A stretch of DNA of 60,000 nucleotides from Nymphaea colorata (taxonomy: Eukaryota; Streptophyta; Magnoliopsida; Nymphaeales; Nymphaeaceae): the NCBI RefSeq assembly GCF_008831285.2, contig NC_045146.1:1516001-1576000 (forward strand), read 5' to 3'. The notes under the pieces were generated by a model. The model saw only the letters and a list, made by a program, of their open reading frames with translations. It did no database searches and had not been told where the DNA came from. This document shows positions 32,809-49,931 of this stretch, piece by piece (positions within the stretch are counted from its first letter, which is position 1; every line of letters begins with the position of its first letter). The translations under genes were made by a program, and so were the position numbers.

Positions 32809-35562
32809 TCACACTGCAAGTTCTCCCATCATCAATGAGATATTCCTTAGCAAAGAACTTATTCTTGAGAGCTCCGGATGCGATCGACCACCAGCAAGGA
32901 ACAAGTGAACTTCACAGTTCACAACGATCCAGCTATATCCTGGCTTCTTCTTTATATCTTTCAGCCTCTTGATCATCCTAAGTTTTTTCTCATCCCTCTT
33001 TCGACCGGACATGGAGTACATCTTTGACAACACCACATAGGCAGACGCACTTTGAGGCTCTAATCTCAAAAGATGATGCGCAACAGCCTTTGCAAGCCCG
33101 ATGTTTGCATGAGTTCTACTTGCACCAAGTAAAGCTCCTCATACAGTTGCATGAGGCTCAAATGGCGTTTGGCTGATTAAGGTGAATGCTTCTTCCAATA
33201 ATCCAGCCCTACCGAGAAGGTCAACCATACAAGCATAATGGTCCGGCCCAGGCTTGATTCCATATGAAGACCACATCAAATAGAAGTAGTGCCATCCTTC
33301 ACATATTAAGCCTGCATGGGCACATGCCGTGAGTAGACAAAGAAACGTAACATGGTTTGGTTCCTTGCCAACTGCTTGCATGGTCTTGTATAGCTCGAGT
33401 GAATTGTTACCATGACCATGCTGAGCAAACCCTTAGATCATTGAATTCCAAGACTCCAAATCATGACTATTGTTACTTCGGAAAATCTTGTGTGCATCTG
33501 CTATGCTGCCACATTTGGAGTACATGGAGATAAGCAAGTTCGAAACCAAATAGTCTTACTGGAAGTTATTTTTCAGAGCACAAGCATGGGCTTGCACACC
33601 TTGGCTAAATAGTGCTAACCCTGAGGACGCACTTATCAGGCAGCTAAAAGTCACTTCATTTGGTTGAAGCCCTTCTCTGAGCATCCTAATGAACCATAGA
33701 AATGCATGCTCAAACTCGCCATTTTGTACAAAACCAGAGATCACTGTTGTCCACGCTATCACATCTCTGACTGGCATGTTCTCCAACAGCCAAATCGCAT
33801 CTCGCATATATCCGATGTTTGAGAACCCCAGAATCATTGTGGTCCAGGAAACTAGGTCTCTCTCTGGCATTTTGAGGAACAAATTGTAGGCCTGATCAAG
33901 CCATCCAAGTTGAACGTACGCCGCAATCATGGAATTCCACGCAGCTATACTTTTGTTCTTCATGCTACCAAAGACCTTGGACGCATGGCTCGTCATTCCA
34001 TTCCTTGAGTACATGATGATTATAGCATTCCTCAAGATTGGGTCTGACTCAAAACCCACGACAAACGCCAAAGCATGAACCTGAATGCCCCATCTTTTGT
34101 TGCTGCCATTTGCATGGAGATCGCAAAGAACTGTCAAGGTAGTTGAGTTGATCATCACTGCCAGCCATCTCATCCTTGAGAACATAGACAATGCTTCTTT
34201 CCACATACCTTTCTGTAAATAGCCATCAATCATTGTTGTCCAAAAAACTACATTCCGCTCAAGCATCTCATCAAATAATTCCTCAGCTTCAACAATCTTG
34301 CCTGTGCTTGAATAGCCGTATACTCGGCACTGGGCCGGGCCACCGCCGGGTACCCGGTACCCGACCCGACTCAGGCCTGGGCCCGGGCCTTGAAAAATCC
34401 TTAACGGGCCAGATTTTATCGGGCCCGGCCCGGCCCGATACTTAACGGGTCGGGTCCGGGCTTGATCCAACGTTCGACGATGGCCTGACAAGCCCGTAAT
34501 TAAAAAAAAAAAAAACTTCTTTTTTTGCCCCTTTACTTATGTTAGGGTTTCCGATTTTCACTTCTTTTGAATGTGTCTTTCATACTTTCCTTTCACTCCC
34601 CCCCCTAGCCGACGCCATGACCTCGCTCACTGTCGTTGAACACCTCCTCCAGTCCTGCCTGTTGCCCATCACCCACGGCTCTACGACAACTGAAAAAAGA
34701 GGGGAAAACTTGAAAAGTGGAGACCCTACAGACTGCAGGAAGCCAAACCCGGGCGGATAATCGGGTCTGACCGCACCGGGCCTCGGGCACAATCTCAAGC
34801 CCGAGGGCCGATACTTCATCGGCCCGGCCCGGCCCATTTATAACCGGGCCGGCCCGATAATATTAATAGGCTTAACTTTTATCAATTTTTACGGGCCGGG
34901 CCGCCGTATACCATAATGCTCCAGGCGACAACATTTCTTTGGTCCATCGCGTCAAACAGTTGGCGTGCACTTTGCATCTCATCATTATTCACATATGCAG
35001 TAAGTATCGCATTCAAAGAAATCAGATTCTTCTCCCCAGGCATTCGGTCAAACAGAGTCTTAGATTCAGCAAACATACCATTCCGAATAAGTCCAGTAAT
35101 CATCACAGTCCATGAAACTGAATTCCTTTCCGGCATACATCGAAAGAGCTGATAAGCATCCACCAGTCTTTGGTTGCTTATATAGGCCGACATCATGGCA
35201 TTCCATGTGATCAAGTTTCTCTGAGGCATTGTGTCGAATAGTTTGCGTGCGTTCTCGATTTCACTGTTCTCGGCACAAGCAGTGAGCATTGCAGTCCAAG
35301 AGGCAACGTTTCTGAACGACATACCATCAAAGACGGCCTTTGCATCAGCGAGGTTGCCACGTCTACTATGCTCTGTTATCAGGGAGTTGAACACGAGGAC
35401 CGATGTTCTGTCACTCTTCTTTTCATTGACTGTTTCATGGTTCGGTCGGGAAATGGTTGTTTTTTGGTGCTGGGTGTCAAATCTGTAGAGACGTGGGATG
35501 CCGCTGCTGTAGAGGGGAAGGTGGCGGCATCTCCAGATAAAGAAGAAGCTTGGGTTTCGCAT
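32809..35562 (-). pseudogene. PPR copy 2 (three stops and a 579-bp insertion)
   Basis: This is collinear with the intact PPR gene and keeps its start codon at 35562. The N-terminal part is open to WSIMVYG, where the insertion 34324-34902 interrupts it. The rest has in-frame stops at 33556-33558 (after NNFQ), 33433-33435 (Tyr to stop in NSMIYGF) and 33139-33141 (Trp to stop in AVWGALL). The E region and final codons remain recognisable. A full editing factor cannot be made from it. Confidence 0.93.
34324..34902. mobile_element. 579-bp GC-rich insertion in PPR copy 2 (hAT-MITE-like)
   Basis: The flanks are an exact direct repeat GCCGTATAC (34315-34323 and 34903-34911), while copy 1 has this site once, so it is an insertion with an 8-9 bp target duplication. 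Both ends are built of GGGCCGGGCC and CGGGTACCC words, as in the smaller element at 43306-43554. The terminal inverted repeat is imperfect. The interior includes a T/C-rich leader and a frame beginning MTSLTVVEHLLQSCLL (34616), possibly captured host DNA. Confidence 0.8.
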
Positions 35563-36575
35563 GAGAAATTTGGTGTGGTGGCCGCAAGAGAAGCCATGCA
35601 GTTGCAGGGAGTTTAGACGGAGCTTGTAGGTGGATCCGCAAGAGAAATCCGGCAGTAGAATTTCGGGGTCATTGGTCGGGAACTGACCGGAAGCTGGAGA
35701 GGGGACCGAGCAGCATAACGTTTACAGTCCGGGTTGGGGCACAACAGCTGGAGAACGGACGAAACTGTTCTGAATCAACTTGGCCCCACTGGCGTGTGAA
35801 GAACGTGAGCGAGTCAGGGCGATTCTGTGTGAGTCAAGGGCAATACGTGCCGTGTCGGGCCAAATCAGGTTCTATTTTGCCGAAACATTGACTCATGACC
35901 AGATTTGGAGAAGATTCAAGTCCATTCAAGCAATTCCTGAGTCGGCTTCAACTGCAAATGCAAAAATATGTAAATAATTCATACCAGATCTTAAACTGTA
36001 AATCCAAATTTCTGCATTAATAAAATACAAGTATACTTGGACTCTGTGGCACCATTGTAACTTATGAATACAGTTTCATATATTTAACTCAGTGCACATG
36101 AATTATCCAATACAAAAGACAAAAGATCAGGAAAGTTAGAAACTGAAATCTGTTTATAGCACACTTCCATTGGAGAAGGAAACAGTCGAAACGTTATTGT
36201 TACATTTATTAAATTTTTGAGAAAAAATACTCTCGTGTCCACTGTTGCACTCCTATTAAGTATTAATCAATACATTCATGTACAGGCACGAAACCTCAAG
36301 AAAAAGAAAAAGGAAACGAATAAAACCAAATCAACTCCATGGGCAACAAAGAATCAAACTTTTTGTCATAATCTAGGAAAACAATCGAGTGCGACAGAAT
36401 TGGAATTCAATCGCATCAAAGCATAAGAAGTCAAGACATCAAATAACAAGTAATTGAAGGAAATGAACTCCCAGCAATTTTAATTCCCAATAGGCAATTA
36501 TCATCCAAAATGAAGATCATAAATTCAAAACCATAAAAAAAAAGACAAAAACGATCGGGAGAGACGGATTCTTAC
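35563..36575. other. PPR copy 2 5' flank
   Basis: Conserved with 19015-20025, including the acceptor-like TTTGCAG. No gene. Confidence 0.7.
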
Positions 36576-37097
36576 GTATAATCCTACTTGTCTTTGGGCA
36601 CGGAGCTGCGGCCCATTCCGCGATTATCGAAACTGCACACCTCAATGTCACCATCTTCCCACATACAACCACCATCTTGGCTCCCAGCATCACCGCCGGA
36701 GCCGTTGGATTCAAGACCGACGGACACGACTGAAGTTGGATGGCCCCTTCCTTCTTGATTGTTTGGGGGCATCGGTCCCTACTAACCCTTTGATCTGAGG
36801 ACCCCATGAATCGTGAGTACCCGCCAATCCTGCTCCCAAAGTCCACAGAAACTCAATCTATGATGCTGATTGCCAAGGACTAGGTACCCAAAGTCCACAG
36901 AAACTCAATCTATGATGCTGATTGCCAAGGACTAGATAGATAGATAGATAAAGCAAGGTAACGAGAGAGAGAATACCAGTTATGAGGAGGACCTTGGTGA
37001 GGCCGCGACCGTACGTCTGGAAGAAGATTCTCACAGCATTGTTAGAAATTTATCTATCCTCCCGTTTCTGATACTTGTTCACCTCGCAGAATGGCAT
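36576..37097 (-). pseudogene. Alpha/beta hydrolase, first two exons only (copy 2)
   Basis: Exon 1 (37097-36977) begins MPFCEVNKYQKRED and has an in-frame TAA at 37050-37052. It ends LTKVLLITG at the same donor as copy 1. Exon 2 (36829-36576) carries LAGTHDSW and VCSFDNRGMGRSSVPKDK, but has one extra C (254 versus 253 nt, a frameshift near the DAPNN stretch) and a TAG after KDK. It keeps Cys where copy 1 has a stop, so the two copies carry different lesions. Neither copy has the catalytic C-terminal exons, so the truncation predates the duplication or happened with it. Confidence 0.78.
36836..36938. repeat. Tandem duplication (~52 bp x 2) in the hydrolase first intron
   Basis: A unit CCCAAAGTCCACAGAAACTC...GCCAAGGACTAG is repeated head to tail. 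Copy 1 has it once (about 20285-20325). Confidence 0.85.
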
Positions 37098-37104
37098 TTT
37101 TTTC

Positions 37105-37827
37105 ACACACAGAAACGAAAGAGAGAGAGAAGGAGGAGGGGGAGAGAGAGATGGTGGTGGTGGCGGTGGTTATTTATAGAGGCGTATGGTTTTTTTTCTG
37201 TATTCGTTCGTCGTTTTCCCGGGTTTTCTTTTTAAGGAGAGAGAGAAAGAGGTGGCTGTGAGGGTGGTGACGCGCTGTTCTTATCGTTCATCAGAAAGAG
37301 AGAGAGAAGGAGCGCGCGCGTCTTTCCTCCTCTCGAACCTCATTTCTAGATTATCATCTTCATGAAATGGGATGAGAGAGAGAGAGAGATTGACCGAGGG
37401 GTTGGTAGCTCCTTGTATCTTCTTTTGGGACAGATTAACTGTTTTCTGCTCGATTTTATCTTCTTTTGTGAGAGATTAACTGTTTTCGGGCTGATTTTGT
37501 TTCTTCCGTCGGGAGAGCTGAACGGTTTTCTTTTTCATCCATTTCTCTCTCTCTCTCTCTTTAATGCGAAAGTAATTGACAAATACCAGACCACTTAGAA
37601 AGTCAAAAAACCACATCTATTAAGTTTATGTTAAAAATTATTTTACAAGATGTAAATATTTTAATCTATTTATAAACACTAATTTTATATAATGATTAAG
37701 TTCAAGTTCTTTTTTTAAAAAAATGATCATTTCTACTATCAAAAATTTTGATGTTGTAAGAGTGTTCATGTTTGGATTATTAAAAACATCATTAAAAAAA
37801 AAATTACTAATGTATTATATGTTTCTC
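37105..37827 (-). promoter_or_regulatory. Retained hydrolase promoter region
   Basis: Upstream of the copy 2 hydrolase ATG, the minus strand has a CT-rich leader (37105-37150) and a TCTATAAATA box at 37171-37180, about 75 bp from the ATG. More CT/GA tracts follow (37235-37310, 37372-37390, 37543-37560). This is the layout of a plant core promoter. Copy 1 lost it to hAT DNA. It could still drive transcription toward the PPR pseudogene. Confidence 0.5.
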
Positions 37828-42654
<4,827 letters not shown>

Positions 42655-42718
<64 letters not shown>

Positions 42719-42725
42719 AGAGAGA
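42655..42725. repeat. (TA)n-(GA)n microsatellite
   Basis: About 61 bp of TA followed by a short GA run, at the right edge of copy B. Confidence 0.95.
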
Positions 42726-42735
42726 GAACAAAAAA

Positions 42736-43305
42736 AAAATGTTGAGAGATGAGTATTATATATATATCAGGCCGAGTCGGGCCCCCAATACCCGACTCAA
42801 GCCAGCCCTGCCTGGCAATTTTTTTAATCGAGTGGGCACAAGTGACAAATAACCCAGCTCAAACCCAGCCCGTTGCCCACCCTTAGGCTGTGGGTGAGTC
42901 AAATGTTATGACATTTTACACATGGGTGGAATGCACAAACCACATGACAATATGTGTTTGTGCATTCCACCATTGCAATGGAATGTCATAACAAACAACC
43001 TGCTTTAAAAAGGCAACATCAAGTGTTGCAAGAACCCTGTTTTTCATCCAGGTTTTGCAAAAAGCAGGGCAAAGGGGGTGATGGGTAAAAAAACAAAAGA
43101 AAAAAAAAAACAAAAATAAAGAAAGAAAAGTTGTTGCATAGGAAGACATGTTCCTACTTGGAGGGTATTTTGGTAATTTTATTATAACTATTTTATTTGG
43201 ATTTCGCTTTGCCTTTATAAGAGGAGATCCTCCATTTAATAAAGAAGAACATTTTAGTCACTTTCACCCCAAAAACATGGTTCCTTGTTATGGACCATAA
43301 CTTAC
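42736..43305. other. Intergenic with hAT-like fragment
   Basis: 42765-42890 contains GGCCGAGTCGGGCCC, ACCCGACTCAAGCC and GTTGCCCACCCTTAGG, resembling the subterminal DNA of the MITE just to the right. The rest is AT-rich with no gene. Confidence 0.4.
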
Positions 43306-43554
43306 GAAGGGTGGGTATCGGGCCGGGCCGTTTAAAAATAAAAAATAATTTTTAATTATGAAATAATTTTTTAAATATAAAATATATTTGTTAATAATAA
43401 ATATATATTATTAAAATAAAAAAATTAAAAATAATTTTTAATCCTAAATGGGCCGAATCAGGCCGGGCTGACCCGGGCCAGCCTATCGGGCCCGGGCCAG
43501 GTTTTTCCCGGGCCAGGCCAGGCCGGCGGTGGCCCGGCCCGATGCCCAGGCCTG
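43306..43554. mobile_element. 249-bp hAT-like MITE with 8-bp target duplication
   Basis: The flanks are exact TAACTTAC direct repeats (43298-43305 and 43555-43562). The ends are GAAGGGTGGGTATCGGGCC and, reverse complemented, CAGGCCTGGGCATCGGGCC, an imperfect terminal inverted repeat with the shared core TGGG(T/C)ATCGGGCCGGGCC. The AT-rich centre has no ORF. Confidence 0.85.
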
Positions 43555-43879
43555 TAACTTACTTACTTCCACTTGTTTTATAAAAAAATAAATCGCTTTC
43601 AAACTATTTATACAAAGAAAGGTAAAACAGGCTGGCGGGCACATAAAAGGCTCCCTGTCATTTCGATTCTCATGAGCGCTAATCTTTTACTCATTTTGTA
43701 TTAGGGTGTAGCACATAGTTGCCAATATACTTGTTAAATTAATCCTGCAAACACTCTCGGATAGTGGACCGTAGTCCTTGCAAACACGGGGAAGACATGT
43801 TCCCACCTTCTATAAGAAGACACTTAACAATAATTTTAAGGCGACCATCATCTATTTAACTATTAGGGGTATTTTAATA

Positions 43880-45129
43880 ATTTTTAATTGATAACACATG
43901 GTCCCTTGTTGGGGTCTATGCATCACCTAATCCTCTCACTTCTAAGGTTATTGGGAAAGATGCGTTGTGCAAATGAAATTGCATTTCAGGAAATGTGTTT
44001 TGGACCTGGCATTTGAGTATTTTAAAAGCAACAGACTATTTTTTTTTTCTACGAAAAACAATTTTGAAATGACTGAAATGTCTTTGTATTTAAAAAAGAG
44101 AGCCCTCTTGTAAAAGCAAAACAAGAGAGATAAAATGTTTCTTTTATGAATGACTGAAATACCCTTTATATAAAAGTGTGTTCTCCTTCTCAAATTTTAT
44201 AAGCAAAAGGGAGGCCTAAAAAATAATACTCCCTTTTTATGTGTTTAATAGCGTCTGATATGTGATTGTTAATCTTAAATTGTGTTTGATAGCATCAGAT
44301 CTAAGATTTGAAGCTGCATAAAAGGACGTATTCTCAGAGATCCGCAGTTTAATGGTATGGATTTGAAATACATGCTATATGTTAAACACAATGAAATGAA
44401 GGCCAGATGGGAGGAAGGTCTGATCTTAAATCCACAAATATGAAATCTTAGGGATCGCAGATCACAATGAATCCATGATTTGCTGTGAAACAAATGCAAC
44501 CTTAATGATCCAAAACTAAGAAAAACTCGATATTTTATGATCGAGAATTTTGAACTACATGTTCAAAATTACAGCAATAGAAAAACCACTTTCAGAATTT
44601 TTGCATGAACAAATTAGATCTTAAGGCTTTAGACTTAACAGTTTTAAGCTAGTCAATATAGTCAATTTTGAACTAGTCATTTGCTTCCTCAGACACCTTA
44701 AGTTTATAGATATTATTGAACTTTTTTAAAAATAAATTTTTTTTTAAATGTTGGACATAACAACTACGACCAACTTTTGAACAGCCAAAATAAATATATA
44801 TTATATAGCGCTCCCTGGAGCACCTGGACTTACTTGACAAATAATATGTTTTTATTCGTTTAATCTTGCAGATTTTATGTTTTTATTCGTTTAACCTTGC
44901 AGACTTAGTCTTCTATATATTTTTTTTAGTAAGAAGATTTTCGATCACACAATGCTGATGTGAATAACAACATTTTACTATCTTCAGAAACCAACCACCC
45001 ACAATAATCAATTTTCAAACATGAAAATTATGTTCTAAAATATAATCTATATCAAATATTAAAACAAATTGAATTTATGTGTAAAGCCTGATTGCAACAG
45101 TACAAAATCTAGCTATAATTTTTGAAATA

Positions 45130-45135
<6 letters not shown>
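43880..45135. repeat. Diverged third copy of part of the segmental duplication
   Basis: 43880-44110 resembles 3877-4130 and 41880-42110 (the ATTTTAAAAGCAAC and TGACTGAAATG stretches). 44930-45135 resembles 4440-4640 and 42470-42655 (the TTTTCGATCA..CAATGCTGATGT and AAAGCCTG stretches). Identity is visibly lower than between A and B, so this copy is older. The middle is less clearly related. Confidence 0.75.

Positions 45136-45173
<38 letters not shown>
45130..45173. repeat. (GT)n-(GA)n microsatellite
   Basis: About 22 bp GT followed by about 21 bp GA. Confidence 0.95.
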
Positions 45174-45174
<1 letters not shown>

Positions 45175-46138
45175 AGATCCTTTGACCTCTCATGCATTTG
45201 GCAGTGTGTTCGGGCCGTCATGATTGGATGAAAATCTGCATTGCAAGAGAATTTCAGCCTTATGTACTTATACATAAATCCGATTATGACCCAAAGTGTA
45301 ATGATTTTTTATGTTTCTTGTTTGAAGAATTTTCATCCTTACCTCCACTTCTGATATGAATCTGCTCAGCCCAAGCTTGTACGTAAAGAAACGATGCAAC
45401 AATAAAGAAGTCATCCTGCAAACAATCTCTGCTTGGTCGAAGCTTCGAAATGAATGGATGTCCCCCGCTTCGGCAGTAAAAACCCATCAGAATTGCTTCT
45501 CCCATGCAAGTGAAGATCAGCCACGAAGTGTTCCATTTTGTGAACGTCAATGCCACCGGAACTACGCATTTTTCTGGTCGGCGTACTATTACTGGGGAAG
45601 CCCGATTGGGATCAGAGTTCGATCCCTGAGCGTGTAACTATGGATGACCAAGCAGCCTGATCTCAATTTCCTCTCAAGCACAGTGAGTCGATTGCAAAAC
45701 ATGTTAAAAGGGCAGAGGTAGTCACGAACCACTTTTACCACACAAGGAGAACAGCAGCAAGCATGTAAATACGCAATTCACAAGCGTATCACATACATAC
45801 AGGTGACTGCAAACAAAAAGATTCGGGGATATGGACTGAGGCAACCAAACCACCAAGATTTATTACTGCAGTACCCAACAATGCCTACAGATTGCAAAGA
45901 ATTTTGTCCTGGAGGTTTACAGGCTTGTGTTTCCACATTGCACGAAGTATAGCTTCATTTGCCACCATCAAGACATTTTATAGCAAACTAAGTCCCACAG
46001 ACCAACAAAACAATCATCACAGCCGAGTCGACATGGCTCAGTGTGGGTGTGCACGCGGCTTCAGTGCAGCAACTAACAATTAGTTTTCTCTTTAATTGAA
46101 TCATTCATAGAATGTTATTTGGGGACTTCTATAATCTA

Positions 46139-46190
<52 letters not shown>

Positions 46191-46697
46191 CACACACACA
46201 TGCATGCCCCCTTGCTGCACCTCCATCCTGCACCTGCGTGATGCAGTTCATAAATATAAAACATACCTGGTACATGACCATTCTCAAGTTTGAACACCCA
46301 ACAACATAGCTCCTGTGTTCTGATAAAATGTGAGCAACATGCATGACAAAAAACAAACCAATCTTCTGTGCAAAAAAAAAACACCAAAGAATCTCTGATA
46401 ATTAATATAGTGATACATTTTAAAAGTATACGATTATCGCAGACAGTAATATTCAGCATTGAAACCACAATATGATGGAAGGAGAGCAAAGGAAACCCTA
46501 TCAGCACATTTTTTTATATACACTTACGTAGTCACATGGGTATAGATCTAGAATATACAGAATTCCATACCATAAGATTAAATCCTGTACATAACATGGA
46601 AAAGTCTTACAAATACATACACAGGAAAGCTATAGACATGCACAATCTTGACAGCGACGCACTGGAGGTCGCATAAATCAGAACATTGGAGTTGAAT
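45174..46697. other. Intergenic / 3' flank of the membrane-anchored gene
   Basis: No gene is supported. A minus ORF at 45284-45556 (ALTFTKWNTSWLIFTCMGEA...) looks protein-like but has no recognised family or clear splice sites. GGATCAGAGTTCGATCCCTG at about 45609-45628 resembles a tRNA B box, so a SINE fragment is possible. A (TAT)n-(CA)n tract lies at 46138-46200. Confidence 0.4.
46138..46200. repeat. (TAT)n-(CA)n microsatellite
   Basis: About 50 bp of TTA triplets followed by CA. It explains the poly-Tyr and poly-Ile ORFs here. Confidence 0.95.
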
Positions 46698-48940
46698 CTA
46701 GAAAGTGGGCAGCAACCATCCCAAGGTCCAGCCCAGGAACAGCCCAGCACCAGCCAGACTCAACCCGACCGCAACTGCAAAGGCAAACTTACCAAAATCA
46801 TGCTTCTGAATGCTTTCCCGCTTCCTCTTCTTGTTCCCTAAACCCCTATGCTGTTCGCCTAGTGCTGACAACCAAGGGAAGAGCACAGACAGCTGTTCCC
46901 ATGGCACGACAACATTGTCCTTGCATTTGAGCTGAAGGTAAATATTCTCGAGTTGCAAGAGCCTGAACCATTGCTTATACGCAAAGAGATGTGCTGCTTG
47001 CTTGAAGAAAAGCTTTATAATATGTTCTTTTTCTGAATGTGCTCGTTGAGCTGCATTTTCTGCCTCCCTTGCACGTGTTTGGGAATGGCAAAGGGCTTCT
47101 AATAGCTGCACCTTGCTTGCATCCATATCATAGCTGCATCTGCTCCCACATGATTCCCTGTTGCTGCCACTGGAGCTGCAGCACGGGTCAGAAACTGGGT
47201 TACATGTCAAAAGCACAAACATCTCAAAAATAGATGTGAAATGAAGGCCAAGTTGATATGGGCTTAGTGCCAGACTTTTAACAAGTACGTGCAAGCTAGA
47301 CAGTAAAGGAAATCAAATATACCACCAGAAAATCATAGCATTAAAAATGTGCGCTGATGCCAATTTTTTTTTTTTTTTAAAAAAAGGAACTACGTAAAGA
47401 ATACCAAGTTACACCTCACCTAATGCTATAGTTGGTAAACTTGTCTCGGCTTTTTTGGCCAGTTTGCTTTCAAGGGTTATCAAGACAAATGAAACAACGC
47501 ACATGATAGAACTCAACTATCTATATTGGAATCAAAAGTTTGGTATTGAAAGTTTGTTCTGTAAGAAATTGGTAGTTCAAACTTCATAGTGATATTAATA
47601 GAATGTAGATTAAGTGATCAACTCAGAACTGCTTGCCACCTTGCCAAAACAGCTCTTGATGCAGTCAACAAACCAATGGTACTGGATAAAGATATCTTAG
47701 ACTATGAAACAATCAAAACATCAGGCCTACCACTTACTGAGTGCTTAACGTTGTATCATTATAGCACCTGTTTTTTACACCAGATTTTGACCACTTTATA
47801 TGCCCTTTCTCAGTCAACTATAGACATGAAATACATCAGGAAACGTTGGAAGATTGAATTTCAGCATCAAAAGTATAAGCAGAATGATAATGCTAGTGCG
47901 TTTGACTTTAGTATCAGAAAGCAGAAACACTTCTGGTTCTAGAATTATAAACAAAAGCAACTACTTCATTACCTGAAAAATTTCTGTGAACAATGGGATG
48001 AAGTCTCTTCTTCAGAAGATGGCTGCTCAGACATGGCCGCCTTTCCAGAAGAACATCTTGGCTGAGAATATCCTACAGGATTCAATAAAGCTGCAGAGAG
48101 TTTATCACCAAATAATGGTGGATTCAGATCCTCGTCGTACAGACCCTCAAGAGTGTCCACATTTTTCCTTGAATAGGCATTTTGAGGTCGTGGAAGATCA
48201 CAGTTTTCTATACGTCGGGATGAGCTTTGTGCAACCAGTGATGCCAATTCATCCTTATCGGTAATCCGCCACCACGGGCCTGCTTTTTCATTCAACCAAG
48301 GCATTGAAATATCACCGGAGCCCTTTTGTGCTTGGTCCATTATCAACTGGTCAAACTGCTTTCGATCCATCAACATTTTCTCAGCTAATTCTGCCTTAAG
48401 ATGATCGTTACCAAATGTTTCATGCTTAACTGATTGAACCACATTTGCTGCCTTAAGTTCTTGTGTTCTTGGCTCGGGTGCATGCTTGAAACATGCGGTT
48501 GAAAACCTGCCACACATGTCCACATCAGGACTGATGATGTTATCAGAATCAACACGACCTTCCTTACTGGTGAAAGTTGCTTCTTCATTAAATACAGAAG
48601 ACGCCTTCACATCTCCAGATGCCATACTGTCAAGCTCAGCCTCCAAGGCTTTCAGCTGTTCAAAGATGATTTCCTTTTGGTTCCCAAAATTGGGTTGCAA
48701 CTGAAGCCACCACTTCGTGTCTGGTGAGAGGCTAAAATTGGCAGGGTTCCAATTGAGTGGTACAAAGTGACCACCAGTTTGGTCTACCCCATTCCCTGCA
48801 TCCCCCTGACATTGGTCAGGTTGCAATTTTGAAGATGATGACTGACAGCAGGCTAGCTTAGGAGCTCTCTTGGCATCTTCCTGGACAAAGCAACGGTTTG
48901 CAGTACGTTGCCAAGCAGCCCTTGCTTCAGCTGCTGCCAT
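46698..48940 (-). CDS. Plant-specific protein of unknown function with C-terminal membrane anchor (481 aa, two coding exons)
   Basis: Exon 1 (48940-47973) and exon 2 (47175-46698) join at CAG|GTAATG and CTGCAG|C. The phase fits exactly (AG + C = Ser), while the nearer CCCAG acceptor would give a stop. The N-terminus MAAAEARAAWQRTANRCFVQ, the KWWLQLQPNFG segment, the acidic ALEAELDSM helix and the GPWWRITDKDELASLVAQ block look like a conserved, uncharacterised plant family. Exon 2 adds a helical region (ALCHSQTRAREAENAAQRAH), a basic KKRKRES patch and a final hydrophobic segment (KFAFAVAVGLSLAGAGLFLG...), suggesting a tail anchor. An in-frame ATG at 48958 exists, but an ATGCAG|A acceptor falls just after it, so ATG 48940 is preferred. 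Function unknown. Confidence 0.85.
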
Positions 48941-49884
48941 CACACCTACATTCTGCATTTCATGTGAATATCAAACACAAGTAGAAATACAACAGACCCA
49001 AGTCTAAATAATACCAAAGAAGAAACAATATATATACAAGGGCAGTCTAAAGAATGACAAAGACGAAAGAATATATACAAAGGCAATCTACTGTAATAAT
49101 AAAGGCGCAAAGATATTCAGAGTTGGCTAACAATAAGCATCGAGAAATTATTCCATCATTGTCATATCTGTTCTGGTCTTACAGTAATTTTCCTAACAAT
49201 ATATCCTCTCCCCCACATATGTAAGTCTATCCAGAGCTACAGCTTTGAATACCCTCTCCTCTACATGTGGTGATCAATCTCATTATCATATCCAAAATTG
49301 ATCAGAGCAGTATCTCTCTTGAAATAGACACATTTCCTGTGAAAAAGACTGGTCAAACCTTAGGCTGTTGTTTGCAATTTTCTTGAAAATTTACTGCAAG
49401 GATAAGACTTACATGTCCAGCTTCATAGTGCCAACTCTTGTATCATATGATCCCAAAAAGTGGCCAAGTTTGAACAGAGGTTCAAACTTCCAAACAATTA
49501 ATTGAGAAAACCCCTATGCACATAAAGGTTTCCATTGGATTTGGATAAAAACACAGCAGATTCCTAGGTCTCAACAATCTCAGACATGTATATGCAGCCA
49601 AATTGTGAAAAATTCAGCCAAAATATTTTTCTGGTACCATCCATGTTTATCTATACTAAGAAACATTTATATTTTATACCAACAACTTTTTAGACAGACT
49701 CCACAAGTAAAAAGACTGCCCAGAACCGGAGGGTAGGCAAATTCTCCACGGTAAGACCTCAAAAACATAAATTGCATGGATTCTCACATGGGATAGAAAA
49801 TAAGCTAAGTTACATAGGCATTGCTATCGGTTCCAGTACAGGTACAGCAATTTTAGAAAACGTGACTACCAGGATACGGTGAGA

Positions 49885-49931
<47 letters not shown>

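Larger units (their letters stand above)
26326..37104. repeat. Duplicated block, copy 2 (split by two insertions)
   Basis: The same order as copy 1: 26326-27500 matches 15294-16482, 32442-35562 matches the PPR gene and 3' flank, and 35563-37104 matches the PPR 5' flank and hydrolase exons. It is interrupted by 27501-32441 and 34324-34902. The left breakpoint abuts the truncated PPR copy 3. Confidence 0.9.

Noticed and set aside
36584-36772. 62-codon ORF starting MPPNNQEGRG
   Set aside because: It is the frameshifted second exon of the hydrolase pseudogene, not a separate gene.
45609-45628. tRNA gene suspected from the GTTCGATCCC B box
   Set aside because: No cloverleaf could be drawn and no A box at the right distance; at most a SINE fragment.
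47589-47942. 117-codon plus-strand ORF
   Set aside because: Lies inside the well-supported intron (47176-47972) of the minus-strand gene and has no recognised family.
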